From positions 1 through 7,919 of the forward strand of contig CANKGM010000079.1 of the NCBI GenBank assembly GCA_947481355.1: a stretch of 7,919 nucleotides of DNA. Reading direction: 5' to 3'. A program made the position numbers and the translations under genes. A model generated the notes under the pieces. That model saw only the letters and a list, made by a program, of their open reading frames with translations, was not told the DNA's origin and made no database searches. How positions within the stretch are numbered: the first letter of the stretch is position 1; every line of letters starts with the position of its first letter. Source of the stretch: Chitinophagaceae bacterium (GTDB lineage: Bacteria; Bacteroidota; Bacteroidia; Chitinophagales; Chitinophagaceae). Positions 1 to 6,953 of this stretch are shown here, one piece after another.

Positions 1-60
1 ACATTATTTTTAAAAGATTACGAAAACAAGTTTTATATTCAGCAATCTAAAATCAGCATA

Positions 61-2613
61 ATGAAATCAATTTTCAGCCAAAGAACAACAGTCCTCTTTT
101 TCTTACTCTTTACGCTCCAAATGCAAGCGGTAGCACAGAAAAAAAAGACAGATGCCCCTTCTACAAAGGAGGCTTCCACATCACTCCCACCAACTCCTCC
201 ATCACCAACTACCAAGAACGGGCCAAAACCTTATGCAGATATAATCACATCAAAGGCAAAAACCAGCAAAGGGTTATTCACTGTTCATAAGATTGAAGAA
301 AAATATTTTTTTGAATTAGCTGATTCCATTTTTGGAAGAGAAATTATGGCCATTACACGATATTCTAAGGTTGCAGGTGGTGGTGGTGTGTATGGTGGGG
401 AACTTGCGAATCAACAAGTAATTAAATTTGAAAAAGGGCCTGAAAATAAAATATTTGTTCGCGTTGTAACCGTCATTAGTGTAGCCGATTCAACTCAACC
501 CATTTACAAGGCAGTAAGCAATTCAAATTTAGACCCCATTGCTGCTTCATTCGACCTGAAATCACTGGGAAAAGATTCTTCAGGTGCTGTTATAGATGTC
601 ACTGATTTTTTTAAAGGAGATAACCAACCGGTGTCACTTAGTTCGTTTGCCAAGAAAAGATTCAATTTAAACAGCATTATGAACGACCGTTCATACATAG
701 AAAGCATCAATACCTATCCCATCAATACGGAAGTCCGAACCGTAAAGACATTCTCTGCCTCCTCAGGAAGTGGAATGGGAGCTCCTTCACCATTTCCCAT
801 GCCAAGCTTGCCTGCAGCCAATGCAGCAGGGGCCATTACACTTGAAACCAATACGTCATTCATCATTTTACCTCTCCAGCCTATGGCTAAGCGCGTAAAT
901 GACCCCAGGGTTGGATTTTTCGCAGATGATTATTCTGTTTATACTGATGATCAACAAAAAGTAGAAACTGAAAATTTTATCGTTCGCTGGAATCTTCAAC
1001 CTAAAAAGGAAGATATTGAAAAATGGAAAAAAGGAGAATTGGTTGAGCCAGAAAAACCAATAGTGTATTACATAGATCCTGCTACGCCGAAAAAATGGAG
1101 ACCCTTTTTAATTAAAGGAATAAACGACTGGCAAACAGCATTTGAAAAAGCTGGATTCAAAAATGCGATTATGGGTAAAGAGTGGCCCGAAAACGATAGC
1201 ACCATGAGCTTAGAGGATGCTCGGTTTTCAGTATTAAGGTATTTCGCATCAGATATAGCCAACGCATATGGCCCAAATGTCCACGACCCAAGAAGTGGTG
1301 AAATCATTGAGAGCCATATAGGCTGGTATCACAATGTGATGAGCTTAGTTCATGATTGGTTTTTTGTACAAACCGCAGCAGTCGATGCCGATGCTCGAAA
1401 AATGAAATTTGATGATGAATTAATGGGGAACCTCATCCGATTTGTATCATCACATGAAGTTGGTCATACACTTGGACTTCGCCATAACATGGGTTCAAGC
1501 AGTAAAACACCCGTTGAAAAATTACGCGACAAAAAATGGGTTGAGGCAAACGGGCACACTGCTTCTATTATGGACTATGCACGATTTAATTATGTTGCAC
1601 AACCAGAAGACAGTATAGGCAAAGCAGGCTTATTTCCTCACATTGGAGAATACGACAACTGGGCAATAGAATGGGGATATGGGTATGGTGCAGATAGTCA
1701 AGAAGCAGATAAGAAACAACGTAACAAACTTTATAATGATCGCATTGCTTCTAATCCGAGAATTTGGTTTGGCACTTATGAATATGGCAACATGGCTGAC
1801 CCTAGAACCCAAAGCGAAGATCTAGGTGATAATGCAATGAAAGCCAGTGAATATGGGATCAAAAATCTAAAACGAATCCTAGCAAAGCTACCAGAATGGA
1901 CTAGTGAAGAAGCAGATCAATTTGAAAACCTAAGTCAAATGTATGCTCAAGCAGTAGGCCAATTTAGTAGATACCTTGGACATGTTACACGAAACATTGG
2001 TGGCTATTATGAAACTCCTAAAAGCATCGAGCAAACAGGAGATGTTTTTGAAATAACACCAAAAGCGATACAAAAAGAGGCGGTTGCGTTTTTAAATAAG
2101 CAGCTATTTGAAACCCCAACTTGGCTAATTGATCGTAAAATTCTTGACAAGATTAGCAGCCCAAGCGGTGATCAACTTGGAGCTATTCAAGATAATTACC
2201 TTGGGTCAATACTATCAACAACCAGATTAACGAGGATGTCTACCGCCTCAAATAGGTTTGATCATGCTTATAAAATTGACGAGTTATTTACAGATTTGAA
2301 AAAAGGAATTTGGATTGAGTTATCTACTGGAAAGACTATCGACGGATATCGTAGAAATTTACAAAAAAGCTACGTAGAGAGAATGACTGCATTGTTGAAC
2401 ACCTCAGGCTCAGGCCTTACGATCAGCATGAGTGGTGGAATGAGCATGGGTCCTGATCCGAAAAAAACCGATATTACCTCTGTTGTTCGAGCACATTTAA
2501 TTAGCCTAAGAAACGAAATCAATATAGCTGCCAATGCAACGCAAGACAACATGAGTAAATATCATTTACAGGATTTGTCGGAGAGAATTAAGAGAGCGTT
2601 GGATCCGAAATAG
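61..2613 (+). CDS. Secreted zinc-dependent metalloprotease (DUF5118-DUF5117-DUF4953 family)
   Basis: This 850-residue protein is predicted to be an exported metallopeptidase; its natural substrate is unknown. Residues 1-25 form a Sec signal peptide: a basic start, a hydrophobic core (VLFFLLF) and an AVA cleavage site before Q26. There is no lipobox Cys, so it is probably periplasmic or secreted rather than a lipoprotein. A Thr/Pro/Lys-rich spacer (about 27-57) follows, then a DUF5118-like segment (about 55-103), a DUF5117-like region (about 110-300) and the catalytic DUF4953-like part (about 445-760); these boundaries are estimates. The zinc site is HEVGHTLGLRH, with ligands H465, H469 and H475 and catalytic E466. 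The metzincin-type Met-turn is SIMDY, with M504. Family-typical blocks DPRVGFFADDY (281-291) and VYYIDP (335-340) are present. Length and both termini look complete. The ATG at 61 is chosen because it directly opens the signal peptide; no Shine-Dalgarno is visible, as is usual in Bacteroidota. It converges on an ABC permease gene, and no partner gene is visible. The family call is firm; the biological role is not known. Confidence 0.93.
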   Translation: MKSIFSQRTTVLFFLLFTLQMQAVAQKKKTDAPSTKEASTSLPPTPPSPTTKNGPKPYADIITSKAKTSKGLFTVHKIEEKYFFELADSIFGREIMAITRYSKVAGGGGVYGGELANQQVIKFEKGPENKIFVRVVTVISVADSTQPIYKAVSNSNLDPIAASFDLKSLGKDSSGAVIDVTDFFKGDNQPVSLSSFAKKRFNLNSIMNDRSYIESINTYPINTEVRTVKTFSASSGSGMGAPSPFPMPSLPAANAAGAITLETNTSFIILPLQPMAKRVNDPRVGFFADDYSVYTDDQQKVETENFIVRWNLQPKKEDIEKWKKGELVEPEKPIVYYIDPATPKKWRPFLIKGINDWQTAFEKAGFKNAIMGKEWPENDSTMSLEDARFSVLRYFASDIANAYGPNVHDPRSGEIIESHIGWYHNVMSLVHDWFFVQTAAVDADARKMKFDDELMGNLIRFVSSHEVGHTLGLRHNMGSSSKTPVEKLRDKKWVEANGHTASIMDYARFNYVAQPEDSIGKAGLFPHIGEYDNWAIEWGYGYGADSQEADKKQRNKLYNDRIASNPRIWFGTYEYGNMADPRTQSEDLGDNAMKASEYGIKNLKRILAKLPEWTSEEADQFENLSQMYAQAVGQFSRYLGHVTRNIGGYYETPKSIEQTGDVFEITPKAIQKEAVAFLNKQLFETPTWLIDRKILDKISSPSGDQLGAIQDNYLGSILSTTRLTRMSTASNRFDHAYKIDELFTDLKKGIWIELSTGKTIDGYRRNLQKSYVERMTALLNTSGSGLTISMSGGMSMGPDPKKTDITSVVRAHLISLRNEINIAANATQDNMSKYHLQDLSERIKRALDPK

Positions 2614-2718
2614 ATCTTAGAGGTTAGGTGTTAGAGGTTAGATATGAGTTTAATACTTTAATTACTATAAGCGCTTAACTCACCTCTATCTTCTAACACC
2701 TAACCTCTAATGTCTATT
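2609..2718. repeat. Inverted repeat of TTAGAGG-type heptamers between convergent genes
   Basis: The core arms are 2617-2650 and 2677-2710 (34 nt each, 30 of 34 positions complementary, the outer 19 perfectly so) around a 26-nt AT-rich loop. Each arm is an imperfect 7-bp tandem repeat. The left arm reads TTAGAGG, TTAGGTG, TTAGAGG, TTAGATA; the right arm, read on the minus strand, gives TTAGAGG, TTAGGTG, TTAGAAG, ATAGAGG. After a 2-nt mismatch the symmetry resumes as AATAGA at 2609-2614 and, on the minus strand, at 2718-2713. This takes in both flanking TAG stop codons. The structure fills 94 of the 100 bases between the two genes. Either transcript could fold it into a long hairpin. I see no target-site duplication or transposase. 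It may be a dispersed intergenic repeat family, which one window cannot show. Confidence 0.9.
2617..2710. terminator. Putative bidirectional 3'-end hairpin
   Basis: The 34-bp imperfect stem sits exactly between two convergent genes, starting 3 nt after each stop codon, where a shared transcription terminator or mRNA 3'-stabilising hairpin would be expected. Seen: the stem and its placement. Inferred: the function. Against a classic intrinsic terminator, the stem is not GC-rich and neither strand has a T-tract after the stem: TGTCTATTC follows on the plus strand and GATCTATTTC on the minus strand. It could instead block read-through antisense transcription or protect the 3' ends from exonucleases. 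Confidence 0.45.
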
Positions 2719-3997
2719 CATACCTCAACGCAACAATAGGATCAAGTTTGGCTGCTTTCATGGCTGGATAAAGCCCAGCTGCCAACCCTACGACTGAGCA
2801 AATGATAATTCCGATGGAAATGATTCCCCATGGAATAAAAAATGGGGTGTCCATTAAGCTACCTACAACATTCCCAATAATTACACCAAGGATGATTCCA
2901 ATAAGTGCTCCTATCAAACTGATGAGAGTAGACTCGAATAAAAATTGTGCCCGAATTGCCCCTTTACGACCACCAAGTGCTTTAATTAATCCAACTTCTT
3001 TTGTTCGTTCAGTTACTGCTACGAGCATGATATTCATTAGTCCTATAGCAGCACCAATGAGTGTGATAAATCCAATAGCACCAGCAGCTGCAGAAATGGT
3101 ACCTAATAGTTTTATAAATGTTTCTGCAAGGCTATCACTCTTGTCAACATAAAAATTATTTTCTTCCGTTACAGCAAGTCCTCTCACAATGCGAAATATG
3201 CCTTCTGCCTCTCCTATAGCCACTGGCAAACTATTCACATCGGAAACCATGATAGCTAATGAGAAAGATTGATTTTTATTTGCAAACGTATGCCGGATAT
3301 TTGTATAGGTTGAAAACACCACATTATCAGCTTGCAGAAATGAACTTGATCCTTTTTCTTTGGTAATACCAATGACTCGATATTTATTCGACCCAACTCG
3401 AATGACTTTTTCTAATGCGCGATCATAACGAGAACCAAATAATTTATATGCTACATCTTTACCTAAAACACAAACGCTCTGTCCACTCTCCACTTCAGCT
3501 TTACTGAAATTTCTGCCAAATGCAATCTCATAACCATTCAACTGCAAGTAATTTTCATCCCCCCCATTAATACTAACATTCGGATTGGTTTTTTTATTTT
3601 CGTGGGTAACCACTGTATTTCGTGAACCATTGATGCCTATACTAACCGTTGCAGGATATTTATATAAGGCCTTGAATAGCTTTGCTTGTTGATAGGTGAT
3701 GATTCTACCTGTGTTTGACTTTCGTATTTTTTTTGGCTTGTTTGTCTTAGACTGGGTAACATCATTTCCTCCATCTCCTCCAAAATTAAATCGTCTTTCG
3801 CGAAAACGGATACTGAATGCATTAGCACCCATGGTTGAAAAACTATCTCGTAGGCTATTATTCATCGCCTCAATAGCCGTAATAATCCCTACCAAGGCCA
3901 TAATACCGAAAGCAATGATAGCAACAGTTATAGCCGTTCTTAGTTTATTGCCCATAACGGTTCTCCAAGCCAACACAAAATTATCAGTCAATTTCAT
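2714..3997 (-). CDS. ABC transporter permease, MacB/FtsX type
   Basis: This 427-residue inner-membrane protein has the MacB-like permease layout. TM1 is at about 21-42, followed by a large extracytoplasmic MacB-PCD-like domain (about 43-295) and three C-terminal helices (about 298-327, 354-380 and 389-410) of the FtsX fold. Diagnostic motifs are ERTKEVGLIKALGG (330-343), the family-typical cytoplasmic coupling region before TM3, and GLYPAMKAAKLDPIVALRYE (408-427) at the C terminus. Proteins of this type couple a separate ATPase to substrate extrusion or to mechanical work on periplasmic or lipid substrates; the substrate here cannot be read from sequence. The start at 3997 gives the canonical N terminus (NFVLAWRTVMGNKLRTA); no Shine-Dalgarno is visible. 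It lies 79 bp downstream of nuoN on the same strand, with no convincing terminator between, so read-through from the nuo operon is possible. No ATPase or membrane-fusion gene is adjacent in the window. A basic, Gly/Asn-rich stretch (about 66-98) just after TM1 is somewhat unusual. The family is certain; the specific name macB is not justified. Confidence 0.92.
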   Translation of the reverse strand: MKLTDNFVLAWRTVMGNKLRTAITVAIIAFGIMALVGIITAIEAMNNSLRDSFSTMGANAFSIRFRERRFNFGGDGGNDVTQSKTNKPKKIRKSNTGRIITYQQAKLFKALYKYPATVSIGINGSRNTVVTHENKKTNPNVSINGGDENYLQLNGYEIAFGRNFSKAEVESGQSVCVLGKDVAYKLFGSRYDRALEKVIRVGSNKYRVIGITKEKGSSSFLQADNVVFSTYTNIRHTFANKNQSFSLAIMVSDVNSLPVAIGEAEGIFRIVRGLAVTEENNFYVDKSDSLAETFIKLLGTISAAAGAIGFITLIGAAIGLMNIMLVAVTERTKEVGLIKALGGRKGAIRAQFLFESTLISLIGALIGIILGVIIGNVVGSLMDTPFFIPWGIISIGIIICSVVGLAAGLYPAMKAAKLDPIVALRYE

Positions 3998-4076
3998 GAG
4001 ATAAAAGTAACAAAAGGAAATAAGCTATCCGTGAAAGTTTGATGAACGGACAAGATTAAATACAATATGACAAAAA

Positions 4077-5453
4077 TTACATGTAGAGCAACGACATGAG
4101 CCAATCTGGATGAATGCCTAAAATGATAATGAGGATGGCATTTGCCAACATTATCAATTCGAAAGATCGGGGGAAAACGACCTCTTCCCTCTGGCCAGCT
4201 TCTTTAAAATAGATAGCTTGAACTAGCTTAAAGTAGTAATAAACACTGATGGCTGCACACAGAATACCCAATATAACCAGCCAAAACATCTTACCATATT
4301 TAATAACCGCAATAAGCATGTAGTATTTGGCAAAGAATCCTGCTGTCATTGGTATACCCGCTAACGACAAAATACAGATCAACATGGAAAACCCAACAAG
4401 TGGATATTGCTTAGCAAATCCATTGAATGCCTCAATTGAGTGGTCCTTGAATTTGGCTAGTACAGCAAAAATCCCAAGTGTAGCCAATGAATACGCAGCA
4501 AAATATAGAATCAAGCCTTGTTTAGCATAAATGTTCAACGCAAATACCCCTAAGAGCATAAAGCCAGCCTGCGCTATAGATGAGTAGCTAAGCATACGTT
4601 TAATACTTTGCTGAAATACGGCTGTTATGTTCCCAATGAGTAACGTAAAGGCAGCTATGACGGCGATAAGTATTTCCCAATCTGCATGGAGATTGCCAAA
4701 GGCATTTTCAAACAACCTAAAAAAGGCAAAAAAACCAGCTGCCTTAACAATAGTAGCCATGAAGGAGGTAAATACAGTAGGAGTTCCATCATAGACATCT
4801 GGTGTCCAAAAATGAAATGGCACAGCAGAAACCTTAAACGACATGGCGGCCATGAGCAGAACCATTCCCACAGTAAGCATAGGTGTTATCTTTCCCAATC
4901 CTAAATTAATTCCCTCTACATAAAAAGTTCCTGCATCTCCATATAGAAATGCAATCCCCATTAGCATAATACCTGTAGAAAAAGCTCCCATTAAAAAATA
5001 CTTTAATGCGGCTTCATTACTTTTTAAATTATTTTTTTCACTGCCAGCAAGAATATAGAGCGGAATGGATATAATCTCAATACCAATAAACAACATCAGG
5101 AGAGATTGAAAACCCGCGATGATTGATATTCCAGTTAACACAAAAAAGATGAGTGCGTAATAATCAGAAGATGATTTTCCGAATTTTTCAATATCAGACC
5201 CAGACAATAAAAAGTAAACCAAAGTAGAAAAAATCGTGATAAGAAGAAAGACTAAGCTTACTCTATTGTATCGAAGCATCCCTTGCATATCAATTGTAAA
5301 AATTGATACCCCAGCATATTCCAACCAATTTACAATGAGCAAAACAATCAAACCAAGGACTGCAAATGCAGTCGCAGACTTTTGTTTTTTGACAATAAAT
5401 CCTAAGTACATCATCAGTACACCCCATAAAGCAGAAAATATAATAGTATTCAT
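4077..5453 (-). CDS. nuoN: NADH-quinone oxidoreductase subunit N
   Basis: NuoN (ND2-like) is one of three antiporter-like membrane subunits of complex I. It couples quinone reduction to proton translocation across the inner membrane. The protein has 458 residues and is almost entirely hydrophobic, consistent with about 14 helices and close to the usual family length. Residues matching the proton path are in place: E126 in IGIEIISIPLYILAG, K207 in SFKVSAVPFHFWTPDVYDGTP, K237 in VKAAGFFAFFRLF, and K376 in SLAGIPMTAGFFAKYY. By motif position these correspond to E. coli E133, K217, K247 and K395. The segment SIKRMLSYSSIAQAGFMLLG (284-303) is also strongly family-typical. The start at 5453 lies 15 bp after the nuoM stop and gives a normal first helix. 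No Shine-Dalgarno is seen, so translation probably relies on an unstructured, A/T-rich leader. This is the last nuo gene of the block; 79 bp separate it from the ABC permease gene. Confidence 0.97.
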   Translation of the reverse strand: MNTIIFSALWGVLMMYLGFIVKKQKSATAFAVLGLIVLLIVNWLEYAGVSIFTIDMQGMLRYNRVSLVFLLITIFSTLVYFLLSGSDIEKFGKSSSDYYALIFFVLTGISIIAGFQSLLMLFIGIEIISIPLYILAGSEKNNLKSNEAALKYFLMGAFSTGIMLMGIAFLYGDAGTFYVEGINLGLGKITPMLTVGMVLLMAAMSFKVSAVPFHFWTPDVYDGTPTVFTSFMATIVKAAGFFAFFRLFENAFGNLHADWEILIAVIAAFTLLIGNITAVFQQSIKRMLSYSSIAQAGFMLLGVFALNIYAKQGLILYFAAYSLATLGIFAVLAKFKDHSIEAFNGFAKQYPLVGFSMLICILSLAGIPMTAGFFAKYYMLIAVIKYGKMFWLVILGILCAAISVYYYFKLVQAIYFKEAGQREEVVFPRSFELIMLANAILIIILGIHPDWLMSLLYM

Positions 5454-5468
5454 AAATCAATTCTAGTT

Positions 5469-6938
5469 TTACAGCGAACCATATTTATTAAGTACGATGG
5501 CAGTTGATTCCTGGATAATTTTAAATATTGGACTAGGATAAATTCCTACAACAAAAACCAACAAGGTAATAATAGAAAATACCAGTACATGTGTTTTACC
5601 GATATCCTTTACATCAGTTGTTGCTGGAACTAATTCACCATAAAAAATATTTTTTATCATGTTCAGCGTATACACTGCAGAAAGGATAATGCTGACCCCT
5701 GCTAACGCAGCAATCCAAGGATTAAATTTATACAAACCATTGAAGATAGTAAACTCACCAACAAATGCATTGGTAAGAGGCAATGCAATATTTGCCATTG
5801 CAGCAATCACAAGAAAAACAGTAAGCTTTGGTGCTTTTTGTGCAACGCCACCAAGTTGTGAGATCTGCGTTACCCCAGTTTGCCTTTCTAAGAAATCAGC
5901 AGCTATCCAAAGTGCAACAATATTGATACCATGATTGAACATCTGCAGTATTACACCTTCAAGAGCCACTTCCGTTAAGGAGAAAATACCAGCTGCCATT
6001 AACCCTATGTGTGCAATTGAAGAATATGCAATTAATCGCTTAATACTATCTTGATAAATAGCAATCAATGATGCGTATATCATGCCCACGGTAATTAATA
6101 AAATAATCCATGTATTATAATCTTTAATTGCCAATGGAAACAAAGGTAGTAGCCAACGAATTAAGCCAAACACACCCATCTTAACCATTATACTACTCAT
6201 AATCATGGTTACAGGTCTTGGCGCTTGCTCATAAGCGTCGGGCTGCCATGTATGCAAAGGAAATATCGGCATCTTGATAGCAAATGCTATGAAAAATAGA
6301 AAAAACAACCAATGCTGTTCTGGAGCATTTAGACGTAAGTTGTAAAATGCTGCTAGGTTAAAAGATTGATGGGGTGTTTTAAGATACAAATACAAAATGC
6401 CAATCAATAAAAATAAAGACCCAATGAACGTGTAGATGAAAAATTTGAAGGTTGCCTTAATGCGTTTCTCTCCGCCCCAAATTGAGGAAAGAAAGTATAC
6501 AGGAATTAATGCTAACTCCCAGAAAAAATAGAAGACTAAGGCATCAGTTGCCATGAATACACCCATCAGTCCGCATTGCGTCAACATCAATAATCCATAG
6601 AATGCATTAGAATTTTTATATTCATCTCTATTAATAATCAATAAGACGAGAGGAAAAACAATAGCTGTAAGTAAACATAGAATTTTTGTTAGGCCATCTA
6701 GGATAAATCCAAAACCGCTTCCTAAACCAGGCATCCAGATATAACTCACTTGATTGAGTGCGGAATATTGTTGTCCTGAAAAAATAAGACTAGCTATAAC
6801 AATAGCTAAGGAAAGAATTGATGATATCAAGGATATATTTCTAGGTGCCCCTTCTTTTTTTATGAAAAAGGAAAGCACTCCTGCTACCAAAGGAAGCCAG
6901 ATTAATAATGATGGGAAATTATCAAATGCTGCGAACAT
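5469..6938 (-). CDS. nuoM: NADH-quinone oxidoreductase subunit M
   Basis: NuoM (ND4-like) is the middle antiporter-like pump of the complex I membrane arm, between NuoL and NuoN. The 489-residue product is highly hydrophobic (about 14 helices) and within the normal family length. Recognisable landmarks: E141 in FFWELALIPVYFL, K222 in AFAIKMPIFPLHTWQPDAY, K253 in IMVKMGVFGLIRW, H310 in SSIAHIGLMAAG, H336 in MFNHGINIVALW, and E395 in NAFVGEFTIFNG. The last is the glutamate that replaces the lysine used by NuoL and NuoN in the equivalent helix, which separates NuoM from its paralogues. By motif these match E. coli E144, K234, K265, H322, H348 and E407. The start at 6938 lies 15 bp after the nuoL stop with no Shine-Dalgarno, and the first helix (LLIWLPLVAGVLSFFI) begins at about residue 11. 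Co-transcription with nuoL and nuoN is inferred from spacing and strand. Confidence 0.97.
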   Translation of the reverse strand: MFAAFDNFPSLLIWLPLVAGVLSFFIKKEGAPRNISLISSILSLAIVIASLIFSGQQYSALNQVSYIWMPGLGSGFGFILDGLTKILCLLTAIVFPLVLLIINRDEYKNSNAFYGLLMLTQCGLMGVFMATDALVFYFFWELALIPVYFLSSIWGGEKRIKATFKFFIYTFIGSLFLLIGILYLYLKTPHQSFNLAAFYNLRLNAPEQHWLFFLFFIAFAIKMPIFPLHTWQPDAYEQAPRPVTMIMSSIMVKMGVFGLIRWLLPLFPLAIKDYNTWIILLITVGMIYASLIAIYQDSIKRLIAYSSIAHIGLMAAGIFSLTEVALEGVILQMFNHGINIVALWIAADFLERQTGVTQISQLGGVAQKAPKLTVFLVIAAMANIALPLTNAFVGEFTIFNGLYKFNPWIAALAGVSIILSAVYTLNMIKNIFYGELVPATTDVKDIGKTHVLVFSIITLLVFVVGIYPSPIFKIIQESTAIVLNKYGSL

Positions 6939-6953
6939 ATTTAATGCGTTTGA

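Noticed and set aside
1..60. Possible promoter in the leader of the metalloprotease gene (TATATTCA near 34-41)
   Set aside because: It matches TAnnTTTG poorly and no TTTG-type box lies at the right distance; the upstream sequence is cut by the window edge.
376..388. GGT tandem repeat inside the protease gene, considered as a phase-variable microsatellite
   Set aside because: It is a trinucleotide run encoding Gly in a family-typical glycine-rich turn. Length change would not shift the frame, so it offers no on/off switch.
2609..2718. CRISPR-like or transposon interpretation of the intergenic repeat
   Set aside because: The units are 7 bp with no spacers, no cas or transposase gene is present, and no target-site duplication is visible at the edges.
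2802..3152. Open frame of 116 codons on the plus strand inside the permease gene
   Set aside because: It lies antisense to a strongly conserved coding region, and its composition reflects the complement of membrane-protein codons. The same reasoning removes other antisense frames such as 3696-4004 and 5659-5934.
4028..4050. Possible hairpin (TCCGT/ACGGA, 13-nt loop) between nuoN and the permease gene, considered as a terminator
   Set aside because: The stem is only 5 bp with a large loop and no following T-tract on the minus strand; this is expected by chance in an AT-rich spacer.
3998..4076. Possible promoter for the permease gene, with TTTG and TAATCTTG motifs on the minus strand resembling the Bacteroidota -33/-7 boxes
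   Set aside because: The -7-like box has a mismatch and the spacing is about 12 nt instead of about 19-21, so the pair does not make a credible promoter.
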